Positions 53,064-62,358 of a stretch of 64,000 nt of DNA are shown here, one piece after another. Source of the DNA: Anaerolineales bacterium (GTDB lineage Bacteria > Chloroflexota > Anaerolineae > Anaerolineales > Villigracilaceae); the NCBI GenBank assembly GCA_017985935.1, contig JAGNWT010000013.1, positions 1 through 64,000 of the forward strand, given 5' to 3'. The position numbers were made by a program, and so were the translations under genes. The notes under the pieces were generated by a model, which ran no database searches, was not told the DNA's origin, and saw only the letters and a program-made list of their open reading frames with translations. Positions within the stretch are counted from its first letter, which is position 1, and every line of letters begins with the position of its first letter.

Positions 53064-53569
53064 TACTTCACCTCCTTGCCAGATTGCTTGAGGGCTTCGA
53101 TCAATTCCAGTGTGCGATCCACGGTCATGTTCTCGTGGTACTTGATCCCATCGGGACCCTGGGTCTGGAACATCGGCGCTTTATCGCAGGCGGCAAGACA
53201 CATCACCGCTTCAAGAGTGACCAATCCATCGGCGGTCGTTTCACCGACCTTGATGCCAAGGTTGCCGCACAGGTTGTTCAGGAATTCATCCGCACCACGC
53301 AAGGCGCAGGGCAGATCCGTGCATACCTGCATGCGGTACTTGCCCGCCTTCTCATCGTGATAGAGCGAATAGAAACCGACAATGGAAGCCACTTCGGTCT
53401 CGGTGATGTCCAACAACTGGGCGATATCCTGCATCGCCGCCTTGTTAACGTACCCTTCCTCACGCTGGGCAAGGTAGAGAAGCGGCATCACCGCCGAGCG
53501 TTTCTGCTCAGGCGGATATTTGGCCAAAATTTGTTTTACTTCCTTCGGATAGGTTTTCTCGAGGCTCAT
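53063..53569 (-). CDS. nuoE: NADH-quinone oxidoreductase subunit E
   Basis: A 168-residue thioredoxin-fold subunit with the [2Fe-2S] cluster N1a. Cys ligands are in QVCTDLPC and MCLAACDKAP. The start overlaps the nuoD stop by 4 bases. Confidence 0.95.
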   Translation of the reverse strand: MSLEKTYPKEVKQILAKYPPEQKRSAVMPLLYLAQREEGYVNKAAMQDIAQLLDITETEVASIVGFYSLYHDEKAGKYRMQVCTDLPCALRGADEFLNNLCGNLGIKVGETTADGLVTLEAVMCLAACDKAPMFQTQGPDGIKYHENMTVDRTLELIEALKQSGKEVK

Positions 53570-54795
53570 CTGTCAATATCTCCGAGGACAATGTCAATGG
53601 AAGAGAGGATGGCGACCAGATCAGCCACCAGAGACCCCTTCACGATCTGAGAAAGCACGCCCAGGTTGTCGAAAGAAGGCGTACGCATATGAACACGCAT
53701 GGGTTTCGGTCCACCATCGCCCTCGAGGAGCACACCCAGCTCACCACGCGGAGATTCAACCGCGCTGTAAATGGAAGCCTGCGGCGCGGAGAAACCTTCG
53801 GTCCACAACTTGAAGTGATGGATGAGGGATTCCATGCTCACACCGATCTCTGAGCGCGGCGGCGGGACGAACTTTCGGTTCTCAGAACGTACAGGACCAA
53901 GCGGCAGTTTATTCAACGCCTGTTCCACGATCTTCAAGGACTCGCGTAATTCCTGAATACGGACCAAATAGCGGGCATACACATCGCCGTCATTCAGAAC
54001 AGGGACAGTGAAATCGTACTGCTCATATCCCATGTATGGGCGGGATTTGCGCAGATCCCAGTTCACGCCGGATGCGCGGAGGGGGGGACCGGTCACGCCA
54101 AAGGACAGGGCGACAGACGGTTCCAATTTACCGAGTCCCACTGTGCGGTCAATAAAGAGCGGGTTCTTCGTCAAAAGGGTTTCATATTCATCGATGCGCT
54201 TCGGGAAGACCTTGATGAAATCACGCACAGCCTTCTCGAACTCCACGGGCACATCACGCCACACACCGCCGGGGCGGAAGTAGGTGGTCATCATGCGCTG
54301 TCCCGAGACCATCTCAAAAATATCGAGGATCTGTTCGCGTTCACGGAAACAATAAAGGAACATCGACATCGCAGCCAGGTCGAGACCGGAGGTTCCCAGC
54401 CATACGAGGTGAGATGCAATGCGCTGAAGTTCTACAAGGATCACCCGCAAAGCCTGACCACGGGCAGGCACATCGAGGTCAACAAGCTTTTCCACTGCCA
54501 TGCAGTAGGCAAGGTTATTGCCGATCGTGTTCATGTAATCCAGACGGTCGGTCATCACTTCGGCCTTTTGGTAGGTCTTGGCTTCCATGTTCTTTTCGAT
54601 CCCCGTATGCAGGTAACCGACATCGGGAATACAGTTGACCACGATCTCGCCGTCCAACTCAAGCAGCAAGCGCAGCACGCCGTGCGTGGACGGATGCTGC
54701 GGACCCATGTTCAGAAGCATCGTTTCGCCGGTCAGCGCACGCTCTGAAACCAGGTGTTTGAACTTTTCCAAACTGACTTCTTCAATCTGACTCAT
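53566..54795 (-). CDS. nuoD: NADH-quinone oxidoreductase subunit D
   Basis: A 409-residue subunit of the quinone-binding site, related to hydrogenase large subunits. GPQHPSTHGVLRLLLELDGE and DVGYLHTGIEKNMEAKTY are the key blocks, and the C-terminus DPxLAxIDR-like end reads SSIDIVLGDIDR. It follows nuoC by 2 bases and is a separate gene, not a NuoCD fusion. Confidence 0.96.
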   Translation of the reverse strand: MSQIEEVSLEKFKHLVSERALTGETMLLNMGPQHPSTHGVLRLLLELDGEIVVNCIPDVGYLHTGIEKNMEAKTYQKAEVMTDRLDYMNTIGNNLAYCMAVEKLVDLDVPARGQALRVILVELQRIASHLVWLGTSGLDLAAMSMFLYCFREREQILDIFEMVSGQRMMTTYFRPGGVWRDVPVEFEKAVRDFIKVFPKRIDEYETLLTKNPLFIDRTVGLGKLEPSVALSFGVTGPPLRASGVNWDLRKSRPYMGYEQYDFTVPVLNDGDVYARYLVRIQELRESLKIVEQALNKLPLGPVRSENRKFVPPPRSEIGVSMESLIHHFKLWTEGFSAPQASIYSAVESPRGELGVLLEGDGGPKPMRVHMRTPSFDNLGVLSQIVKGSLVADLVAILSSIDIVLGDIDR

Positions 54796-54797
54796 AA

Positions 54798-55310
54798 CTA
54801 TTCCTTTGCGTACGGCTTGCGCAGATCGATCTCATCGAAGTTGAAGGTGAACTGCGGCTCTTCATAACCGAGCGGGAAATCCTTGCGGAGCGGGTGTCCT
54901 TCCATATCCTCGGGGGTGAGGATGCGGCGCGGGTCAGGGTGACCATCGAACTCGATGCCGAACATATCGAGCAGTTCACGCTCGCGCCAGTTCGCCATAT
55001 CGAACACTCCGGTCACAGTCGGGACCTTTGGGCTGCTTCCGCTCACAGGGACACGGAGCTGCACCGACAGGTTTTTGGCGATGGAAGTTAACTGATAGAT
55101 CACATGAAAACGCGGCGCTTCCTGCGGGTAGTAATCCACCGCGGTCAATGCCGAGAGCAATTCAAAATTCTGTTCATCACGCAGCAGGGTCAGCGCATCC
55201 ACGATCTGCTCGGGCTTCACGAAAAGATGCACTTCATTGCGAAACTCTTCGAAGGTCGCGCCAAACTTATCCTGGATCGCTTTGACGATAGGTTCTAGTT
55301 TTTTATCCAT
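54798..55310 (-). CDS. nuoC: NADH-quinone oxidoreductase subunit C
   Basis: A 170-residue subunit of the peripheral arm. The signature ERELLDMFGIEFDGHPDPRRIL is intact, followed by GHPLRKDFPLGYEEP. It is unfused to NuoD, as in most non-enterobacterial complexes. Confidence 0.95.
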   Translation of the reverse strand: MDKKLEPIVKAIQDKFGATFEEFRNEVHLFVKPEQIVDALTLLRDEQNFELLSALTAVDYYPQEAPRFHVIYQLTSIAKNLSVQLRVPVSGSSPKVPTVTGVFDMANWRERELLDMFGIEFDGHPDPRRILTPEDMEGHPLRKDFPLGYEEPQFTFNFDEIDLRKPYAKE

Positions 55311-55332
55311 GAATCAATGACTCCAGCCGGCC

Positions 55333-55836
55333 CTACTTGGCGGCGTATTTTTCGGTGTAATACTGTTTGAACGTTTCGCCTTTGACCTTCTCATGGATGG
55401 TCATCACCCCGTGGATCAATGCCTCGGGGCGCGGCGGGCAGCCTGCCACGAACACATCCACCGGCACCACCTCATCCACACCCTGATAGATGGCGTAGTT
55501 GTTGAAGACACCGCCGCAAGACGCACAGTCACCCATGGCGATCACCCACTTGGGCTCGGGCATTTGATCATACAAACGGCGAAGGACGGGTCCCATTTTC
55601 TTCGAGACACGTCCTGCAACGATCATCAAGTCAGACTGGCGGGGGCTGGCGCGCATGAGTTCCATACCAAAGCGGCTCATATCGTAATCTGAAGCCTGCG
55701 CAGCCATCATCTCAATGGCGCAACAAGCCAGACCGAACAACATCGGCCACATGGCATTGGTGCGTCCCCAATTCACGACGCTTTCAAGCGTGGTAGTGAC
55801 CACGCCCATATTACCGAGTTTTTGCTCTACTCCCAT
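55333..55836 (-). CDS. nuoB: NADH-quinone oxidoreductase subunit B
   Basis: A 167-residue subunit that carries the terminal [4Fe-4S] cluster N2 next to quinone. Ligands are the tandem Cys38-Cys39 ([11 protein letters not shown]), Cys104 (GDCASCGG) and Cys133 (AGCPPRPE). It overlaps nuoA by 10 bases. Confidence 0.96.
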   Translation of the reverse strand: MGVEQKLGNMGVVTTTLESVVNWGRTNAMWPMLFGLACCAIEMMAAQASDYDMSRFGMELMRASPRQSDLMIVAGRVSKKMGPVLRRLYDQMPEPKWVIAMGDCASCGGVFNNYAIYQGVDEVVPVDVFVAGCPPRPEALIHGVMTIHEKVKGETFKQYYTEKYAAK

Positions 55837-56189
55837 TCCAAAGCTCCTTTCTTCCAGGCATATACATAGCCTATCAATAAGATAACAATAAAGACGATCA
55901 TCTCCAATAAGCCGAAAATACCCAGCTTACGGAAGGCGATCGCCCAGGGTAGAAAAAATACAACTTCAATGTCGAAGAGGATGAATAACACAGCGATCAA
56001 ATAGAAACGGACCGGCATGCGCCGCGTTCCTTCGCCATATGGGTTCATACCTGATTCATAGGGCATGGACTTTGCATCTGTGTTCTTACGTGGACCAAAT
56101 AATTCCCCCAAACCAATCGCGGCAAACGCAATAAACGTGGCTACCGCGATCATCACTGCAATGGCTATGTATTCCAATAACATAAACAC
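55827..56189 (-). CDS. nuoA: NADH-quinone oxidoreductase subunit A
   Basis: A 120-residue membrane subunit with three segments. The conserved loop reads [12 protein letters not shown] and the later membrane segment contains [15 protein letters not shown] with the functional Asp/Glu. It is the first gene of the operon, with SD AGAGGTG and a promoter about 50 bases upstream. Confidence 0.95.
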   Translation of the reverse strand: MFMLLEYIAIAVMIAVATFIAFAAIGLGELFGPRKNTDAKSMPYESGMNPYGEGTRRMPVRFYLIAVLFILFDIEVVFFLPWAIAFRKLGIFGLLEMIVFIVILLIGYVYAWKKGALEWE

Positions 56190-56240
56190 CTCTTGGTGTG
56201 TGAGATCAGTGCGTGAAATCTGGCACGTTCGGCGAAGTAT

Positions 56241-56269
56241 ATCATAAGAGACTTTTGACGAATAGTTAA
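56241..56269 (-). promoter_or_regulatory. Predicted nuo operon promoter
   Basis: On the minus strand TTAACT (56269-56264) and TATGAT (56246-56241) are 17 bases apart. Transcription would start near 56235, giving a leader of about 45 bases. Confidence 0.5.
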
Positions 56270-56280
56270 AGTGTCACTTT
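56268..56280. promoter_or_regulatory. Palindrome at the nuo promoter, candidate operator
   Basis: AAAGTGTCACTTT is a perfect 6-1-6 inverted repeat that abuts the predicted -35. A repressor or activator site is plausible; it does not match the Rex consensus I know. Confidence 0.4.
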
Positions 56281-56373
56281 TCACAAAAATGATGATATTA
56301 GTCATATTGAGAAAAAAGATGAGAAAATCACGCCGAACCTCATATACAAACAAAACTGCGGACGCCTTCAGAA

Positions 56374-56422
56374 TAAAAAAAACGCCAACTTTGGCATGTT
56401 TCTGCCTAAATCAGCGTTTTGT
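56374..56422 (-). terminator. Imperfect intrinsic terminator after rpoD
   Basis: On the minus strand AACGC pairs with GCGTT, with an inner GGCA/TGCC stem, followed by eight T. It is 20 or so bases after the rpoD stop. Confidence 0.6.
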
Positions 56423-56442
56423 CTTTTGTTATGTATTACTGC

Positions 56443-58116
56443 TCAATCCCCCAGGTAATCTCGCAATTCACGGCTGCGTGTGGGGTGACGCAACTTGCGC
56501 AGAGCCTTGGCCTCGATCTGACGGATGCGCTCGCGGGTCACATCAAAATAACGACTGACCTCCTCAAGGGTATGCTCCCGCCCATCGCGCAGCCCGAAGC
56601 GCAGTTCCAGCACTTCACGCTCACGGTCTGACAACGAGGCGAGCGCATGCTGCATCTGTTCGCGCAGCATTTCGCGCGCCGCAGAATCGATCGGCGAAGG
56701 AGCCTCTTCATCTTCAATGAAGTCGCCAAGGGTGCTCGAGTCTTCATCCCCCACCGGACCTTCAAGCGAGACAGGCTCTTCGGCAGAGCGCAGCACACGA
56801 TTCACCTTTTGCGTGGCAGTCTCCAGTTTTTGCTGCAATTCGGCGCTGAGTTCCTTGTTCTCAGATTGAGCGCGCAAAATGGTTTGCACATCTGAAGCGG
56901 AAAGGTACCCCACCTCCACGGCCAGTTCTCCGTTATTTGGATCCCTGCCCAAGACCTGGGTCAGGTGTCTTTGCGCCCGGAGGATACGTGAAATGGATTC
57001 GAATAAATGCACCGGAATGCGGATCGTCCGCGCTTGCTCGGCGATGGATCGATTAATGGATTGACGGATCCACCATGTGGCATAGGTGCTGAACTTGAAT
57101 CCGCGGCGCGGGTCAAATTTATGCACCGCCCGCAAAAGTCCCATGTTGCCTTCCTGGATCAGGTCGAGCAGAGACATGCCGCGCCCAAGGTAACGCTTGG
57201 CCACACTGACCACCAACCGTAAATTGGCATTGATCAAAGCCTGGTTGCCTTCCACTGCGCGGGCATGGATCAGGTCCATTTCGCTGAGCAGTTCCTGATC
57301 TGGGGGAAGGTTGCGGTAAAGAGTGCGCTGAGCGGGGAAGGCATGCTGGTCTCGGACATGCATCAGCAGCCACTCAGCATATTTGAACGGGAGCAGGTAC
57401 AGGCTGAGAAAGACCGAGTAGGCGTGCCGCACAAGGTTATCCCAAAGGTGATCCACTCCCCAGTGACCGTTATCCAGATATGCGCGGAAGTAAGAGGGGG
57501 AATCAAACTGCCAGCCTGCGTGCAGTGACTGCGCTTCCGCGATCATCAACGCCAGGTTGGGAAGTTCATATTTGAGGCGATCGGTATCTTCGACCAATCG
57601 ATCCCACGAGGTGAGCATTTCAGAAAGCAGGGAGTGGTAAATGGAAGCCGAAAGCGAGACTCCTTTGCGCATGTTCATGGTTCGCAAAGACTTGATGAAA
57701 CGGTCTGCCTCGCTCAGTGTGGCAAGGCGGAACTCGCTGTCTGAGTCGAGCAATTTCACCAGCCCGATCTCACGCAAGTACAGCCGCACCGGGTCTTCAG
57801 AAAGTTCGTGCACCAACTCCTGCTTCGGCAGCGGCAGGATGTCGTCTATGTCATATTCCTGTTGGGCAAGCAAAGCCTCATCCGGCTCGAGCACATCTTC
57901 GGATGCGGGATCGAGCGAAAACCCCACCTCTTCAATTTCCAGGCTGGCCATGTTCGGCAGGGAAATACGCGGAACGGATAAAGACTCCGGCTGCGCCATC
58001 TTTGGAGCCTTCTCCACGACCCGCTTTTTCTTTTCTGTTTTTTTCTCTATTTTTTTCGCCGGTCGTTTCGCAGCCCTGACAGCGGGTTTTTCCTTGGTTT
58101 TCGATTTAGCAGACAT
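56443..58116 (-). CDS. rpoD: RNA polymerase sigma factor, RpoD/SigA type
   Basis: A 557-residue group 1 sigma factor. A Lys/Ala-rich N-terminus (1-40) is followed by region 1.2 (about 106-135, [11 protein letters not shown]), a non-conserved insertion of nearly 150 residues (136-283), region 2 (284-360, [14 protein letters not shown]), region 3 (365-445) and region 4 (490-550, helix-turn-helix with [18 protein letters not shown]). It lacks a full acidic region 1.1. It follows dnaG by 82 bases, as in the classic macromolecular synthesis operon. Confidence 0.94.
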   Translation of the reverse strand: MSAKSKTKEKPAVRAAKRPAKKIEKKTEKKKRVVEKAPKMAQPESLSVPRISLPNMASLEIEEVGFSLDPASEDVLEPDEALLAQQEYDIDDILPLPKQELVHELSEDPVRLYLREIGLVKLLDSDSEFRLATLSEADRFIKSLRTMNMRKGVSLSASIYHSLLSEMLTSWDRLVEDTDRLKYELPNLALMIAEAQSLHAGWQFDSPSYFRAYLDNGHWGVDHLWDNLVRHAYSVFLSLYLLPFKYAEWLLMHVRDQHAFPAQRTLYRNLPPDQELLSEMDLIHARAVEGNQALINANLRLVVSVAKRYLGRGMSLLDLIQEGNMGLLRAVHKFDPRRGFKFSTYATWWIRQSINRSIAEQARTIRIPVHLFESISRILRAQRHLTQVLGRDPNNGELAVEVGYLSASDVQTILRAQSENKELSAELQQKLETATQKVNRVLRSAEEPVSLEGPVGDEDSSTLGDFIEDEEAPSPIDSAAREMLREQMQHALASLSDREREVLELRFGLRDGREHTLEEVSRYFDVTRERIRQIEAKALRKLRHPTRSRELRDYLGD

Positions 58117-58198
58117 TGGTCTCCCATTTTATGAAGGCTATTAATAAAAAGCTTTTCGATCACCTAGAATTTTTATGATCCAAGACTTGCGATCACGC

Positions 58199-60097
58199 CT
58201 ATCTTTTTAATGCCAGCCTTCGCTTTGCCTGATCAAGTCCGTGGATCAGTTTCACTAGCTGCGAAGCCTGCTCTTCATATACTTTGCGGTTCGTGCCGCC
58301 TTGCTGCTGCTCTTCTTCCAACAGGAAGCGCAGTTGATTCATGTTCGTCATCGCGTTCATACGGCGCAGGTCCATCAAACGCGAAAGCAATTCTTCAAGC
58401 ACTTTGTCTTCCACGGGGTCAAGTTTTTCAGACTGCACGAGAAGATTTTTCGACACATCGCTCACGGTCTCAGGCAGGTGACTGACCACATAATGATGGT
58501 GATCCCTTTCATCCTGTTCCACCGCCGAGCGCAAAACTCCGAACAAGAGCTGATGGTCAGTATACTCGAAGTCATTCGCGGCAAGCGCGCTCAAGCCGAA
58601 CTCTTGAAGTTTTCGGTCGAGGCTGTATAAAAATTCAGGTCTGCGAAGCAAGACGCTCAAACAATAGGATTCGATCATCAAGGTGGGATTAAGCGCCACC
58701 ACCGACGACTCGGTCTTTTTCGCGGGGGCGGTCGCGCGGGGTTTGCGCTTCAACGCCGGACCCTGAACCTGCGCAACGGTCAACGCGCTTTCATCCACCC
58801 GCAGCATGCGCGCCAGCGCCTGGCGGTAGGTATCGCGCTCGATCGGCGTCGGCAGATCTTCAATTAAAGGAAGCACCTGCGCCGCGATCTGATTCTTCAC
58901 CCGGGCATCGTTGAGGTTCTGCCCCACGGACAGAGAATCCATGACGTGGGTCACGATCGGCTTGGCGTTCTCGATCAGCCGCTTCCATTCCTCCCGGTCG
59001 CGAGCCACGATCTCATCGGGGTCAAGGTCATCGGGCATGGTGGCGACCCGCAGGTCGGCCTGCAGCCGCGCCTCATTGCGGAGCAGTCCGCGCGCGTCAA
59101 AGCCAAGCTCGCCTTCACGATCCATCGCGGAGCGCGCCGCGTCGAGTCCGCGCAAGACCGCTTTTTGTCCCGCGGCGTCCGGATCGAGAGCAAGGACAAT
59201 GCGCCGGGTGGATTTCTTGATCAGCCGCAATTGATCTTCGGTCAGCGCCGTGCCCATCGGCGAGACAACATTCTCATACCCCGCCTGATGCAGGGCGATC
59301 ACATCGAGGTAGCCTTCCACGATCACAGCCTGGTCGGCCGCGCGGATCGGCTTGCGAGCCCGGTCCAGGCCGTAGAGCAGGCGTCCCTTTGAAAAGATCG
59401 CGGTCTCGGGTGAATTTAAGAATTTGGGGATGTCGTTCGGGTCGACGATGCGCGCGCCAAAGCCGGCCATTTTTCCGTTCTCGTCACGGATGGGGATCAT
59501 GATGCGGTGGCGGAAACGATCAAACGTACGCCCGTCCGAGTCGCGCACTGAGAGCATGCCCGAATCGATCAAATCCCTTTCGCTAAAACCTTTGGATGTG
59601 AACTGCTTCAGCAGGTTATCGTACCCTTGCGGAGCATAGCCAAGGCCAAAGGTCTCAATGGTGGCATCGGTCAACTTGCGCTTTTCGCGCAGGTAGGTCA
59701 GGATCTCTTTGTTATTAAAAAGGTGGGTTCGGTAAAAAATGATCGCGTCTTCGAGCAGGGTGCGCAAATGTTCATGCGCTTCCTTCACCTCGGGCTTCTC
59801 TGCCACAAAAGATTCGATCTTCACACCTGCCCGATCGGCAAGCTTCTGCAGGGCTTCCTTGAAATCCACCCCTTCGCGTTTCATCACGAACTTAAAGATA
59901 TCGCCGCCCTCGTTGCATTGCCCAAAGCAGCGCCACGTCCCAGACTCCGGCCACACCACAAAGGCCGGCGTATGCTTGTTATCATGGAAGGGACAGAAAC
60001 CGGTATAGTTCTTCCCCGCGTGGCGCAGTTTTACACCCGCCTCGGAAACGAGGTCAACAATATCGATCCTGGATTTAACTTCATCAATGGTGGACAT
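58199..60097 (-). CDS. dnaG: DNA primase
   Basis: DnaG makes RNA primers for replication. I place the start at the ATG at 60097 (MSTIDEVKSRIDIVDL). The 632-residue protein has the CHC2 zinc site (Cys35, His38, Cys57, Cys61), the RNA polymerase core (FGLGYAP, MIPIRDENG), the Toprim site VEGYLDVIAL and ALDPDAAGQKA, and a helicase-binding C-terminal domain. There is no clear SD; TAGATT lies 8 bases upstream of the ATG. Confidence 0.95.
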   Translation of the reverse strand: MSTIDEVKSRIDIVDLVSEAGVKLRHAGKNYTGFCPFHDNKHTPAFVVWPESGTWRCFGQCNEGGDIFKFVMKREGVDFKEALQKLADRAGVKIESFVAEKPEVKEAHEHLRTLLEDAIIFYRTHLFNNKEILTYLREKRKLTDATIETFGLGYAPQGYDNLLKQFTSKGFSERDLIDSGMLSVRDSDGRTFDRFRHRIMIPIRDENGKMAGFGARIVDPNDIPKFLNSPETAIFSKGRLLYGLDRARKPIRAADQAVIVEGYLDVIALHQAGYENVVSPMGTALTEDQLRLIKKSTRRIVLALDPDAAGQKAVLRGLDAARSAMDREGELGFDARGLLRNEARLQADLRVATMPDDLDPDEIVARDREEWKRLIENAKPIVTHVMDSLSVGQNLNDARVKNQIAAQVLPLIEDLPTPIERDTYRQALARMLRVDESALTVAQVQGPALKRKPRATAPAKKTESSVVALNPTLMIESYCLSVLLRRPEFLYSLDRKLQEFGLSALAANDFEYTDHQLLFGVLRSAVEQDERDHHHYVVSHLPETVSDVSKNLLVQSEKLDPVEDKVLEELLSRLMDLRRMNAMTNMNQLRFLLEEEQQQGGTNRKVYEEQASQLVKLIHGLDQAKRRLALKR

Positions 60098-60154
60098 GAA
60101 TTGGGAATCTATGATTTCTTGTGATAAGCAGATCGCTCTGTGTGTCACTTGAAT

Positions 60155-60160
60155 TATACT
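60155..60160 (+). promoter_or_regulatory. -10 element giving a leaderless GT-C mRNA
   Basis: TATACT is 8 bases before the ATG at 60169, with no SD. A TTGAAT just upstream is too close to be a -35. Confidence 0.45.
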
Positions 60161-60168
60161 TGCACCCT

Positions 60169-61770
60169 ATGAATTCATGGCTTATCAAACATCGGGCAAT
60201 CATCATCCCATTTCTGGGGCTTTATGCGTGGCTGGTCATTTCCACTTCATGGGTCAGCGACGACGCGATCATCACCTTCCGCTCGCTTGAGAATTTTCTG
60301 CACGGTCATGGAGCGGTATTCAACATCGGCGAACGCGTGCAGACCTTCACCCACCCTTTATGGTTCCTGATCCAGGCGGCGGCAAACTACATTCTAAGAT
60401 TGTGGGAAGACAACCCGCTCGGGCAGGGGCAAATGTATTTCCTCAACATCTTCATCTCCATTGGCATCTCCCTGCTGACAGCGGTGATCTTTGCCTATAA
60501 AGCGGCATCGTCAACCAGGGGAGCGGTGCTGGGGATCTTGATCTTCTCACTGTCAAAATCCTTTATTGATTACTCCACCTCCGGGCTGGAAAATCCGCTC
60601 ACACATTTCATCCTGCTGCTTTTCATTGTGGTCTATCTGGCACGGAAGGAAGACTCGGCTCAAAGCGTGTTTTATCTTTCCCTGCTGGCCGCTCTCGGCG
60701 GTCTCGACCGGTTGGACACGCTTTTGTTCTACTTCCCGGCTTTTCTTTCCATTCTTTGGCAGTCGCGCAGCAAAGGCAGAGACATCCTCCTCATTGCGGC
60801 TGGATTTCTCCCTCTCGTCATCTGGGAATTGTTCTCACTTTTTTATTACGGATTCCCCTTCCCCAACACCGCCTACGCCAAGATCAACACCGGCATCCCC
60901 GAATCAAAACTCATCACTCAGGGCCTGTATTACTATCTAAATTCCCTGCGGCTGGACCCGCTGACCCTGCTCACCATTTTCACGACCATGGCAGCAGTGG
61001 CGGTCAGCAAGAACGGACGGAAACAGGTCATCGCCGCGGGGATCGCGCTGTACATGCTTTACACGGTATACATCGGCGGCGATTTCATGAGCGGAAGATA
61101 TTTCTCCACGCCCCTGCTGGCTTGCGTCACCCTGCTTTCCGGCATGGAGATCAAGCCTGCAAAATTTTATGGGCTCGCGGCCGGGTTGGTCCTGCTGATC
61201 GGCATCGCGCCGCTCTTCGTGGTCGCCGAACGCAACCCTTCCTTTGGCGTTGAAAGTGAAGACCGGCATCGAGTCTTCATCGACGTCCACGAAATTTCAG
61301 ATGAACGACTCGTGTATTCGGGGCTTGGTTTCTTTGAAGTGCTGCGCAAGAACGAGACGCCGTCATCAGATCATTCCGGAAAAAATTGGGTATACCTGCC
61401 CGGAGAACCCGTGCGGGTCAAGGTGGTCGGTCCGCTCGGATCTGGCGCCATGACCTGGGGACCGAACTTCCACGTGATCGATGTCAACTCACTGGCAGAC
61501 CCGCTCATGGTCCGCATGCCGCTTTACGATGTCAACAAATGGCGCATCGGGCATTTCCGACACATGATCCCCAAGGGATACATCGACACCCTGACCTCCG
61601 GCGAGAACGTGATCGTGGATAAGAATATCGCTCTGTATTACGACAAGCTTTCCTTTGTCATCAAAGGAGACCTGTGGGATCAGCAAAGACTGCTGGAGAT
61701 CTGGAAGTTGAACACCGGTCAATACGACCATCTGCTGGAAAATATCACTCTCGCATCGGCAGAAGAGTAA
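60169..61770 (+). CDS. GT-C type membrane glycosyltransferase, AftB/ZomB-like
   Basis: A 533-residue membrane protein with about ten segments and a soluble C-terminal part (from about 395). The first outer loop has Asp31-Asp32 (WVSDDAIITFRSLENFLHG) followed by FNIGERVQTFTHPLW, the pattern of mycobacterial AftB and the related ZomB family of lipid-linked sugar transferases. The sugar and acceptor are unknown. The start at 60169 is chosen over 60121. The gene is divergent from dnaG and ends in a terminator. Confidence 0.8.
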   Translation: MNSWLIKHRAIIIPFLGLYAWLVISTSWVSDDAIITFRSLENFLHGHGAVFNIGERVQTFTHPLWFLIQAAANYILRLWEDNPLGQGQMYFLNIFISIGISLLTAVIFAYKAASSTRGAVLGILIFSLSKSFIDYSTSGLENPLTHFILLLFIVVYLARKEDSAQSVFYLSLLAALGGLDRLDTLLFYFPAFLSILWQSRSKGRDILLIAAGFLPLVIWELFSLFYYGFPFPNTAYAKINTGIPESKLITQGLYYYLNSLRLDPLTLLTIFTTMAAVAVSKNGRKQVIAAGIALYMLYTVYIGGDFMSGRYFSTPLLACVTLLSGMEIKPAKFYGLAAGLVLLIGIAPLFVVAERNPSFGVESEDRHRVFIDVHEISDERLVYSGLGFFEVLRKNETPSSDHSGKNWVYLPGEPVRVKVVGPLGSGAMTWGPNFHVIDVNSLADPLMVRMPLYDVNKWRIGHFRHMIPKGYIDTLTSGENVIVDKNIALYYDKLSFVIKGDLWDQQRLLEIWKLNTGQYDHLLENITLASAEE

Positions 61771-61776
61771 GGATAA

Positions 61777-61808
61777 CAAAACGGCAACTCACATGAGTTG
61801 CCGTTTTT
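61777..61808. terminator. Bidirectional intrinsic terminator
   Basis: ACGGCAACTCA (61781-61791) pairs with TGAGTTGCCGT (61794-61804), flanked by A and T runs. Confidence 0.92.
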
Positions 61809-61836
61809 CGTTCAGGATCTGGGTTGGGTGACCGGG

Positions 61837-62103
61837 TTAGTCATCCAACGGGTTGTAGGCTTCCGAGTCACAGTCGTGACCGGGTCCACCGCGCATATCG
61901 CCGGGCTGCAAACCAAAACTCTCCACATTGCTCGAAGAGGAGGAAGAACTCTGGATGGGATGCAAGCTCAAATTGACATGAGCCTGACCGCCCTTAACTC
62001 CCGAACTTAACCTCGCGCCCTGCACGCTGGTAAAGATTCCGGCAACAAGCACGATCGCGATCAAAACAGAAAAGACGATACGGGTAATCACTGACCTGGA
62101 CAT
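61837..62103 (-). CDS. Small secreted or membrane-anchored protein
   Basis: An 88-residue protein with SD AAGGAG before the ATG. A hydrophobic N-terminal segment (about 7-27) is followed by a short Ala/Arg region and a Ser run (about 52-59). The C-terminus is acidic (HDCDSEAYNPLDD). Predicted to be exported or anchored. No family is recognised. It has its own promoter and a leader of about 120 bases that can fold. Confidence 0.7.
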   Translation of the reverse strand: MSRSVITRIVFSVLIAIVLVAGIFTSVQGARLSSGVKGGQAHVNLSLHPIQSSSSSSSNVESFGLQPGDMRGGPGHDCDSEAYNPLDD

Positions 62104-62222
62104 ATTTTTTCTCCTTGCTAATCGGCTTCAACAATAAAACAGGCTTTCTGCTTCGCAAGACCCGAAAGCACTGTGACAACACAAGACGAGAAAGAGCCAA
62201 GACCGAATCCCCGCTAACCTTT
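62104..62222 (-). other. Long structured 5' leader of the small secreted protein
   Basis: The predicted leader contains a hairpin TGCTTTCG/CGAAGCA and an outer pairing of GGC-TTTC with GAAAGCC. I see no match to a known riboswitch. Confidence 0.35.
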
Positions 62223-62228
62223 CCTAAA

Positions 62229-62257
62229 TATTACCAAATCAGTCCTAATTTATCAAT
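62229..62257 (-). promoter_or_regulatory. Predicted promoter of the small secreted protein
   Basis: On the minus strand TTGATA (62257-62252) and TAATAT (62234-62229) are 17 bases apart. Confidence 0.55.
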
Positions 62258-62289
62258 AATTATATGAGAACACACTCATCCTTAATAAT

Positions 62290-62338
62290 GAAAAGACCGC
62301 CGATTCCTGCCTGAAAACGGCAAAAATCAGCGGTCTTT
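62290..62338 (-). terminator. Intrinsic terminator of glyS
   Basis: AAAGACCGC (62292-62300) pairs with GCGGTCTTT (62330-62338), with inner GATT/AATC pairing after one bulge on each side. On the minus strand it ends in TCTTTTCATT. Confidence 0.75.
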
Positions 62339-62358
62339 GGAACTGCAACAGATGAAGT

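Noticed and set aside
62104-62222. Cyclic di-GMP or other known riboswitch in the leader of the small secreted protein
   Set aside because: The leader can fold, but I found none of the conserved blocks of the cyclic di-GMP class I aptamer or other classes I can recall.
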